NCBI GenBank assembly: GCA_029298735.1
Contig: JANSLP010000071.1
Location: 1 to 64,000 of the forward strand
Reading direction: 5' to 3'
DNA: 64,000 nt
Source of the DNA: Ophiostoma sp. CBS 140.51
Lineage: Eukaryota > Ascomycota > Sordariomycetes > Ophiostomatales > Ophiostomataceae
Part shown: piece by piece, positions 36,921 through 45,579 of the stretch
Numbering within the stretch: position 1 is the stretch's first letter
Layout of the letters: each line of letters begins with the position of its first letter
The notes under the pieces: model-generated
Seen by the model: the letters and a program-made list of their open reading frames with translations, nothing else
Database searches by the model: none
What the model was told of the DNA's origin: nothing
Made by a program: the position numbers and the translations under genes

Positions 36921-39209
36921 ATGGAGACCGAAATCCGGGCTCTCATCCCCAACATCGACCCGATCGTGTCCGAGTACTCTGTCGGCTACCTCACCCATGC
37001 CTCGACCACCTTTTCCAATGCCGGCTCTGACGAGGACGAAGCTGGTGGCGAAGCTGGTGGCTCGTCGGCCCCGCTGGCCGAGGCTGCGGCTGCCGTGACC
37101 GAGCTGTTGTTGTCCGCCTCGGGTGACACCGAGAACGCCGCCACGCGCGAGCGCATCAACAAGCTGGTGATGAAATGGGTCGAGAAGTATGCTGATGTGG
37201 CGAGCGGCAATGCTGTCGGTGCGGGTTCCTCGGCTGTCCGCCGTCTCGACCAGACGTTCCAGGTCAGCGCACAGCGCAACATGTCTTCGACACTGGCCGT
37301 CGCCTCGGGCGGTGTAGACCTGGAGTCGGCCAACACACGCAAAGTCGAGTCCAAGGTGGACAAGAAGAAGCTCGAAAAGGCCGAGCGCAAGATTGCCGCC
37401 AAGCAAAATAAGAAGACATACAAGACGGTCGAGTACGAGGCCTCTCGCTTGCTCAACCAGCCCGATGCCGCACAGTCGTACGAAGAGTTCTACATGGCCG
37501 TCAACCCGCTGCAGCTGGGCCAGTCGGCGGCGGGCAAGCCCAAGGACATTAAGCTGGACAATATTGACGTCAACATTGCGGGCACACGGATCCTGACAGA
37601 CACAAACTTGTCCTTGTCGTACGGTCACCGCTACGGTCTGGTGGGTAACAACGGTGTGGGTAAATCGACGCTGCTGCGCGCACTGTCGCGGCGTGAGCTG
37701 CCTGTGCCAACTCACATCTCGATTCTGCACGTCGAGCAGGAGATTACGGGCGACGACACGTCTGCACTGCAGGCCGTGCTGGACGCCGACGTCTGGCGCA
37801 AGATTTTGCTGAAAGAACAGGGTGAGATCACCGAGGGCCTGGCCCAGATCGAGGCGCAGCGTGGGTCCATGGCCGACACCTCGGCCGATGCCACACGCCT
37901 GGACCGCGAGCGCGAAGCTTTGGACCAGCGTCTGGGCGATGTCCAGGGCAAGCTATCCGAGATGGAGTCCGACAAGGCCGAGTCGCGCGCCGCCAGTATT
38001 TTGGCCGGTCTGGGTTTCTCGCCCGAGCGCCAGCAGTTTGCGACAAAGACCTTCTCCGGTGGTTGGCGTATGCGTCTGGCACTGGCGCGTGCCCTCTTCT
38101 GCGAGCCTGATCTCTTGTTGCTCGACGAGCCGTCCAACATGTTGGACGTGCCGTCCATTACCTTCTTGTCCAACTACCTGCAAGGGTACCCGAGCACTGT
38201 CCTCGTTGTGTCCCACGATCGTGCGTTCCTCAACGAAATCGCCACCGACATTATCCACCAGCACTCGGAGCGTCTCGACTACTACCGCGGCGCCAACTTT
38301 GACTCCTTCTATGCCACCAAGGAAGAACGCAAGAAGACGGCCCGCCGCGAGTACGAGAACCAAATGGCCGTCCGCGCGCACTTGCAGGCCTTTATCGACA
38401 AGTTCCGCTACAATGCCGCCAAGTCGTCCGAGGCCCAGTCGCGTATCAAGAAGTTGGAGCGCATGCCGGTCCTCGAGCCGCCAGAGACCGAGTACAGCGT
38501 CCACTTCCGCTTCCCCGAAGTCGAGAAGCTGTCGCCGCCCATTGTGCAGCTGTCCGAGGTCACTTTCGGTTACAGTGCCGACAAGGTTCTGCTACGCAAT
38601 GTCGACCTCGACGTGCAGCTCGATTCGCGTATTGGTATCGTCGGACCCAACGGTGCCGGTAAGACGACTGTTCTCAAATTGTTGACGGGCCGCCTGCAGC
38701 CCCTGTCCGGCATCATGTCCATGCACCCTCGTCTGCGCATCGGCTTCTTCGCCCAGCACCACGTCGACGCCTTGGATTTGACCATGTCCGCCGTCTCCTT
38801 CATGGCCAAGATGTACCCCGGCTCTACGGACGAAGACTACCGTCGCCAGCTCGGTGCTTTCGGTATCACGGGCACTACGGGCCTGCAAAAGATGGAGGTG
38901 CTCTCTGGTGGTCAAAAGTCGCGTGTCGCTTTCGCCTGCTTGGCCCTGACCAACCCCCACATTCTCGTGCTGGACGAGCCTTCTAACCACTTGGATATCG
39001 AGGCTATGGACGCCCTGGCCGACGCGCTGAACCAGTTTGAGGGCGGTGTCCTCATGGTCAGTCACGATGTCACCATGCTGCAGACGGTCTGCAAGAGCCT
39101 GTGGGTGTGCGACGGCGGCACCGTCGAGAAGTTTGCGGGTGATGTGCAGCAGTACAAGAAGCGTATTGCCGCACAGGCGAATGCCGCCGGTGTTGTGCAG
39201 GCACATTAA
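36921..39209 (+). CDS. gcn20: GCN20, ABC-F ATPase of general amino acid control, 762 aa
   Basis: Single exon, soluble twin-ATPase protein of the ABCF3/Gcn20 type without membrane segments. With Gcn1 it binds ribosomes and helps uncharged tRNA activate the eIF2alpha kinase Gcn2. The N-terminal ~200 residues carry the Gcn1-interaction region and a Lys-rich helix (KVDKKKLEKAERKIAAKQNKK). Domain 1: Walker A GNNGVGKST at 242-250, signature FSGGWR at 378-383, Walker B LLLLDEPSNMLD at about 398-409. An ABC-F linker follows (REYENQMAVRAHLQAFIDKFRYNAAKSSEAQSRIKKLER). Domain 2: Walker A GPNGAGKTT at 575-583, LSGGQ at 661-665, VLDEPSNHLD at 683-692. All catalytic motifs are intact and the length is close to yeast Gcn20. 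It is convergent with the CPC1 gene of the same pathway. Confidence 0.95.
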   Translation: METEIRALIPNIDPIVSEYSVGYLTHASTTFSNAGSDEDEAGGEAGGSSAPLAEAAAAVTELLLSASGDTENAATRERINKLVMKWVEKYADVASGNAVGAGSSAVRRLDQTFQVSAQRNMSSTLAVASGGVDLESANTRKVESKVDKKKLEKAERKIAAKQNKKTYKTVEYEASRLLNQPDAAQSYEEFYMAVNPLQLGQSAAGKPKDIKLDNIDVNIAGTRILTDTNLSLSYGHRYGLVGNNGVGKSTLLRALSRRELPVPTHISILHVEQEITGDDTSALQAVLDADVWRKILLKEQGEITEGLAQIEAQRGSMADTSADATRLDREREALDQRLGDVQGKLSEMESDKAESRAASILAGLGFSPERQQFATKTFSGGWRMRLALARALFCEPDLLLLDEPSNMLDVPSITFLSNYLQGYPSTVLVVSHDRAFLNEIATDIIHQHSERLDYYRGANFDSFYATKEERKKTARREYENQMAVRAHLQAFIDKFRYNAAKSSEAQSRIKKLERMPVLEPPETEYSVHFRFPEVEKLSPPIVQLSEVTFGYSADKVLLRNVDLDVQLDSRIGIVGPNGAGKTTVLKLLTGRLQPLSGIMSMHPRLRIGFFAQHHVDALDLTMSAVSFMAKMYPGSTDEDYRRQLGAFGITGTTGLQKMEVLSGGQKSRVAFACLALTNPHILVLDEPSNHLDIEAMDALADALNQFEGGVLMVSHDVTMLQTVCKSLWVCDGGTVEKFAGDVQQYKKRIAAQANAAGVVQAH

Positions 39210-40025
39210 TCGTGACGTGCGGAAATCAAAAGAAGTCTGTAGCTACGAACTGAAATATAATGAATATACAAGTTACGACTGTAAAGAGATTAGTGTTTCA
39301 AATGTGTTTATGTGATGACCGTAGACCCTCTGGTCAATATTATTTCTGTGTTTTGTGACTGTGTTTTATTTTTTATTTTTTATTTTTTATTTCATTTACA
39401 AGTAGAAAACATCGTGAGAATTACCACCACACACATTTATATAAATACACACATACAAGACCGCGTCAGAGCATAGTAGCCCTCTACATTTCACAAATAA
39501 GTACACTTCAAACCACACACGGCTCAGATAAGGTCACAGAGTTTAGGCCAAAGAGTTTTATGGATAAACAAATTGTTATAGTTGCGATTCAGTACCAGGC
39601 TATCTTTCAACCTGCACGATAAAACTAGGAAAATAGAGTAGACTTGAACTGATAATAGTAACAAATAAAAAATACGTGGTCCGAATTGCTCAGAGGCAAT
39701 CGACACTCTGTAGTAGGAAATAAAGCAAATAAAGAACAGATTAAAAAAGAAATAGGGTTCCAGCGAGGGGATCTATCGACGGCCGTCACGAAGAGGCCTG
39801 CCTGATATAAAATGCTACCCTCCCGTACCAATGAATCCCGGTTTGCCGTGGATTTCAAAGCAAGTAAAACTTTTGAAAAACAATAATCCTTCATCCTCCT
39901 TTTTTTGAGTTCAGGTTGTGTTGTGAAAACAAATAAAAAGTAAAGCAAAAACAAATGTCAAATTAGAAAGGGAAGACAAGAACAAATAACTGAATGGATT
40001 CTCTCTTTCAGGACAGTAAAGCAAA
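39210..40025. other. 816-bp spacer between convergent gcn20 and cpc1
   Basis: A/T-rich 3' flank shared by two convergent genes. It includes a TTTTTTA heptamer repeated about four times at 39364-39392. No coding sequence is seen. Confidence 0.6.
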
Positions 40026-41514
40026 TTACTGACCGAGAGCCATCTTCTTCCAGTGGTCACGCTCCGCCTCCAGCTTGGCGATCTTCTCCTCAAGCTCCTC
40101 CACGCGCATCGCCTTCCGTTCACGGGACTTCCGTGCGGCAAGGGTGTTGCGCGCCCGCTTCATGGCCACGATGTCGCTGGGATCATCGACAATGATAGGG
40201 GGCAGAGGCTTTTCCCGGCGTCGGGAAGCATTGACGCCGGCTGAGGCAGAGTGCTTTTGGGAGGTGGAGGGGGACCGGCTGTGACCCGAAGACTTGCGGC
40301 GGCTGGGAGTAGTCTCCGACTCGTCAATCTCATCAACAGGCCGCGATGCGGGCGATGCCGTGATAGCACCGCCGGCCACGGGGCCTGCAGCAACCGAAGC
40401 GGTGGTGTCCTGGGCAAAGAGGGGGAACCACGTGTCGTGGGCACCCGCCTCAAAGTCATTGCCACCAAAGTTGGGCGAAACATCGTAGCTGTCGCCATAA
40501 GGAGAGTCGTTGAAGTCCGACGGAGAAGTCAAGGACGTAAGCGCGGCCGAGTTGGGTGCCGACATAAACGGGTCCTGCAAGAGCAGGTCGTTCGGCGACA
40601 CCGTGCCCAGGTTGCTCGCAGAGCTACTGGACACACTCGAGGTCAGGTCATAGCTGGCTGCCATGGCGGGCGACGAAAACGACGCACCGTCAAAGTTGAC
40701 AGCCGCGAAATCACTTAGGCCTTGCAGGTCTGAAGAAGAAGTGGACTGTGAGCTTGCTGTTCGGTGCATTTGAGAGGGATGCCAAGTGGAGGGAGAGCTA
40801 CCTTCAAGAACCATTTTGTTGGGGATCTGCGGAACGCTACCGGTACTGTGGGGGAACGGCGGGACAGGAGGCCGGGCCGAGATTTGCTTGTTTAGAGCAA
40901 CAGTGGACGATGGCGCAGAGGACGCGTAAAAGTGGTTCTGCGTGGAAGAAAAAGAGGGGAACCGATTGGGGAAAGCCGTAGTTGACGAAATGCTAGGGCC
41001 TGCAGCGAATTGTTGGAGGTGCGCGACACGCGGGTTCTGCAGAGAAGGCGACGCAGAAGCAGCAATGTTGTAGTGGGTTTGCGGGGATGCGACAGCTCCG
41101 TTGTTGACGGCGGCAGGTTGCTGAACAAGACGATTATGTTGACGTTGCGGCTTGGCCGGTGAATCGAACAGAACAAAGTCCGTTTGAGGCACGTTCAGAT
41201 TGTTCTGACTGAATGGCAGTTGTTGATGCGCGGATGGGGCCGGCAGGCGGGTAGCACGGGAGGGAAGCCATGTTGACTGTTGGGAATCCGTTGTGAAGAC
41301 TGAAAAGTCTTGAGGGGGAATTGTGGCGGTTGGGGAACGAGAAAAGCGTAAAAGCGGTTGCTCAGAGCTGACGTTCAGATCGACCTGGGAAGGAAGAGCT
41401 GAAGGGGGGGAAGAAAAGTTGGGAATGGTTGAAAAGTTTAAAAACGGGGGGTGAATTGGCGACTGAATTTTGTCGACGTTGTAGAGAGCTTTGAAAAAGG
41501 GGTATTTAACGCAT
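40026..41514 (-). CDS. cpc1: CPC1/GCN4-type bZIP transcription factor (cross-pathway control)
   Basis: Master activator of amino acid biosynthetic genes under starvation. The C-terminus is a Gcn4-type bZIP: DDPSDIVAMKRARNTLAARKSRERK (basic region with the NTLAARKSR core) followed by a short zipper (VEELEEKIAKLEAERDHW) ending at the extreme C-terminus. The middle contains aromatic/acidic activation-type segments (DFSVFTTDS, TDFVLFDSP, HDTWFPLFAQD). The frame is open and protein-like well past 41192 (VDLNVSSEQPLLRF, NFSSPPSALPSQ) but has no in-frame ATG before a stop near 41555. The start must therefore come from a spliced 5' exon; one reading uses the ATG at 41514 with a non-consensus donor at 41510 and acceptor at 41399, giving MPLPSQVDLNV. 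A GTAGCT...CTTCAG segment inside (about 40725-40800) could be a further in-frame intron. Identity is firm; the 5' end is unresolved. Confidence 0.88.
41506..41514 (-). promoter_or_regulatory. Two-codon uORF (ATG CGT TAA) or alternative cpc1 start
   Basis: This minus-strand ATG lies in the good context GCCAAG-ATG and reads Met-Arg-stop. It is the ATG nearest upstream of the cpc1 body in this leader. It is either a minimal upstream ORF or the cpc1 start codon followed at once by an intron (see the cpc1 entry). Confidence 0.5.
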
Positions 41515-41858
41515 CTTGGCGGTGGCCGCTGGGCTGTGATATCTTGATGTTGTGGTTATGGAAAATTTTGGGGGTGAGGAAAAAAAAGAGAAGAAGGAAA
41601 AAAAAATCTCGATGAAAGGAAAGGTGGGCGGGGGTGATGTTTTGTATCAGGCAGCAATAGGCAAGAAGGCAGGAACGGCGAGAGCAGAGGGCGCGCACTG
41701 GGCCAGAGTGAGAAAGGGCGAATTGCAACAAAGAGAAGGGAAGGGAAGGGACGACCAGGGTGTCTCGTCAAGTCAAAGGGCGCGGTCCACAAGTACAGTC
41801 GCTAACTGCGGGTCCTGCAGATTGGGTGTGTCTTCCACCAAAAGAGCAGGATTGCTTG

Positions 41859-41873
41859 TTAGCGACGCCTCAT
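41859..41873 (-). promoter_or_regulatory. Four-codon uORF (Met-Arg-Arg-Arg-stop) in the cpc1 leader
   Basis: ATG AGG CGT CGC TAA on the minus strand. Between 41870 and 41514 these are the only two ATGs on this strand, and both open tiny Arg-only ORFs. GCN4 and its filamentous orthologues are known to be controlled by short uORFs in the leader; the function here is inferred from that precedent. Confidence 0.55.
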
Positions 41874-41938
41874 GAGGGGTACCTGCGTTGCGCAGCAAGC
41901 AAAAGATGGCCTCGCAAAAAGGGGCGCAAAAGACAGAG

Positions 41939-41952
41939 CGTGTGAGTCACAT
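41939..41952 (-). promoter_or_regulatory. CPC1/Gcn4 response element, proximal copy
   Basis: The 14-mer CGTGTGAGTCACAT contains the consensus site TGAGTCA (complement TGACTCA) at 41943-41949, about 70 bp upstream of the four-codon uORF. It suggests autoregulation of cpc1. Confidence 0.65.
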
Positions 41953-42764
41953 TTTCTGCGCTAGTCCGTTTTAGACCAGAGTGGATCGCACTTACCCGCT
42001 AGGCTGGCTGGACACAGCCCCCGGCCGAGATAGCGAAACCCGCCAGATCCACGACACGAGCGCTCAAAGTAATCAATTTCGCACTCTTTCCAGGCCTTGA
42101 CTGGCGGGATGGGAGTTCGTGCTTGAGTTGAGCTTGCTGGCCCTTGTCCCCCATGCTCTCTCAGCCCAGCTCTCTGTTTGATGATCTCCAAGATGAAAGA
42201 GGGAACAGGAGGTAGGCACGACGCAGACAGTCTCGCTTTCTCTCGGCGCAACGACAGGATGCAAGTGCTACTGGAAGACGCAGGTCGCTCTTACCCACTG
42301 CACAGTGCCGCGGGCAAACGGGCAGTGCTAGCGCAGTGCTTGCCATCGGCGGTGCGCCAGAAACATTCCTTTTGCGGCAGGAAGGACTCGAAGGAGGGTC
42401 AACACGGCGGAGTGGACGAGAAGGAAAGAGCGAAGGAAGCAATGGGAGGGCTGGATGGGTGAGACACACAACGCCGGCATGCACCAAAACTAACTAAAAC
42501 ACACCAAGACGCCTTGAAAAGGGCCTCAAAACCAAGGCAAGAACCCTCCCGAGAGCCCCCCCAAACGCCTGAAGAACGCCCCGGCGTTCTTACCCTCTTG
42601 AGCCTCTATCCACATAATTTCCCACAGTGGAACACTCTTCTCCTGCCCTTTTCTGTTCTGTGGCCTGGCCTGTGGGAGAGGGGGAAATTGGCTGGCACAT
42701 AGCCATTTCCTCTCCCCATTCGCGGGCTGTCGCTCCTCCCTTTCTCTCGTCGCATCTGGCCGAC

Positions 42765-42778
42765 CGTGTGAGTCACAT
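42765..42778 (-). promoter_or_regulatory. CPC1/Gcn4 response element, distal copy
   Basis: Identical over 14 bases to the proximal copy (CGTGTGAGTCACAT), with TGAGTCA at 42769-42775. The identity of the flanks as well as the core argues that the pair is a functional promoter element rather than a chance 7-mer. Confidence 0.6.
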
Positions 42779-45579
42779 CTCCAGTCCGGGGAGAACGCAC
42801 AAAAGTCCGAAGTTACAAGGGGTGAAAGGGCGGCCGGCGAGAGAGGAAACGAGGAAAGAGAGGGGCTAGAAAGCTTTGATCACCGATCTTGCAGCATGCA
42901 GCAGGTTTTGCGTGCCGTTTCATCGAGTCCAGACAAAAGACATTGAGGAGATACTGAGAACCATACAAGCTGCGAAGGCTATCACAATTGATCTGATGAG
43001 AATGGAGGCTGAGGCTGTCACACCTTCAGCACACGTTACTTGACGATACACTTGTCCAAGGCTTCTGGACTTTTACTGGATTCTCACGATATGTGGCCTG
43101 AAGCACGAGGCACGAAAGAACGTCGTATGCACATGCCGTCCCTTTCTCAAGTCGACGATCTTTCAAGGGTCGCACTCTTGTCTCTCGTACCTCGTAGATT
43201 GGATGCCATTCCTGGACTGGTAACGTGTGGCCCAGAACAATGGCATCGACCCTGAGGCTAGGACTGCTGACAAAAGCAAAAGCGACGCGCCGATACGAGT
43301 AGTTTCTTTTGTGCTCCTTTTCTGAAACCACCCAACGACGGGACGAGTCTACTTTCTCAAGTTCTCACCTTTGACCAGCCTAGTTTCAAAGGCCGAAAAC
43401 GCCGGAGCCTGAGGCGGACGCTGGTTCTAATGCAGACAATCAAAATTGTTTTTTGCCCTCGGCTAAAATCGCAGGGGAGGGGGAAGATACGCAAGAACGA
43501 CTGAAATGGAGAAATATATCTTGTGCGTTGAGGGTTTTTGAATTTGATAGAGAGGACAATGGCTGAGAACATCTCAAAACGAAGTGTGTCCTCAACTGCA
43601 AAACATATGCATGTTTGGTATCTGCAGATGCGGCTTGAAGACGAGATTGTAATTTCCGTCAATTGATGGTTCTTCTTCTGAATTCCAGGCCGGACGTTGA
43701 ATCCGGACAATGTGTCTTGAATTGGATATGGCTTGTTGGAAAAGGTGAGGGAAATGTCGAGACCCAGGGCTCCATCCGGAGAGACACGCCGATACACTTA
43801 AAAAAGTCGCGCTCGTGCTCAGACTCACAAGCAGGTAATTACTGTGGTAAGTATCAAAGTACGTATTCAAAGTGTTCAAGTATCTCTCTTGCCAGCCTTC
43901 TTGCGTCGTAATTGCGGCACGTTGCCACACTCGCAGAAAGAGACTCTGCAGGGTAAGACGGATAGTCTTCGTTCCTGCTTGTCTTTTCGTCTCTTCGTCT
44001 TTTCGTGTCTCTCACGTGCTGAGAGCATGTGCCCTTTTGAATCTTGATTCCAATTCCCCATTTCCTTTCCTTGCATTTTGACGACAAAGATGGCCTTTGA
44101 ATACCGTGTCTTTGTGCCTATCTATCTGTCTTTAAATTTCAGAAAGGCTCGATGGCTGCTTTGGTCCTCAATATCCCCCTCTTTGGATAGAAAAGAAGAA
44201 ACGGATCCGCTCTCGGTTACAACTTCCAGGAACGAAACCGAGCCGCACAAGAAAAAAAAAGGAAACCCACACCAATTGGGGATATTTCTTAGCTTCTTTG
44301 GTTTTCGAACTTTGATTTTTGTTCTCCATTATTTTGTTGTGGACGCTTGAAATCTAGCCTCGTGCTCGTAGCTCCGTCAAACGGGGAGGGGGAAAGGACA
44401 CAAAATACGCAGACAAAAATCAACCGAGTAAAATATTCAAAAAGAGAGGGTACAACGTAGAGCGGAGGCTCCCGAGAGGCGAATATCAAAATGAAGAGAG
44501 CAAAAACGGTGCACACAGTTGAAGCGAAGCCCACATGCCCTCACGTGGAAGCCGCTGTGCCGCGAGATGCCTTGGGATTTGAACCTCACGATTCCACGAT
44601 CCCCACACTCCAAAATGGTTCCATGCCGAGCACCGTGCCCGAGTGCCGTCAAACCTCGAAACAACAAAAACGCCAAATCACGATATTTCGTGAGCGGAAG
44701 AGAGCAAGGCACGTCGGTGTATATTTCATATTTGAGGCGGGAAAATGCGAAGAAAGATGGAGGTGTACAATCGTAGCAATGACGAGGGCGGAAAGATAGA
44801 CACCTCATCGATGTCGTGGACGGCAATCACGGCGGAGGCGGCAAAGACGAAAACTGCACATCATGCCACGAGCCCTGAGTGCCAGCCTTATGGTAACGAA
44901 TAAGAGACGAGATATTTACATGCTCTCTCAGTCTTGCCTATTCCGATATTGCATGTCGTGTTTAAGAGACTGCAATGCTGAATACGTTGGAAAGAAGGGG
45001 GCGAGCAGGCCACCATACCATGGTCTTCTATATGGCGCTGTATCGTCTTCTCTAACAAAGCTGTACGTCTTGCGATATACTGCTAAGATTGTATCTGCGA
45101 TACATTTGCAACTCTACTACTGAAAAATCTTGTGTAAAGAGTTTCAGAGCTATGCTAACAACGATATTCAAATCAAGCGACGCAAGCATGGAGATATGTT
45201 ATTGTCATTAGACTTCATAAATAGCAAACAGAAAATGAAGTGAGTATGAAATATGTGTGGTCATGATAAATCTAAAAAGCATAAGGGCCATAAACAAACG
45301 AAACCAAAAAAAACATCAAATCATAAAAATGAGGAAAGACATGAGAGCGTGAGGCAGCCGCGAAAGGCGCACTCTGAATATCACGCGGTAAATCAAAACA
45401 AATGCAAAAATGCAAAACGAAACCAAACCAGAACAAAACAGGCGTGAAAACATGAAAACGAAAAGAAAGAGGACAGAAAAAATCATTGCCACACCGAAAA
45501 CGTCGCTGGCTTCCATCACACCGTGTTCCTCCCCGGGCCGGCCGGCCCTATACTGATACATGGACTAGTCGTGTGTATG
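42779..45579. other. Intergenic, no gene seen
   Basis: The left part is distal upstream sequence of cpc1. The right part (45130-45480) is A-rich and should hold the 3' flank of the adenosine deaminase gene. No open frame shows domains or coding bias. Confidence 0.45.

Noticed and set aside
41961..42251. 96-codon minus-strand frame upstream of cpc1, considered as a uORF
   Set aside because: It lies upstream of the proximal CPC1-type element and therefore probably outside the transcript; no conservation visible.
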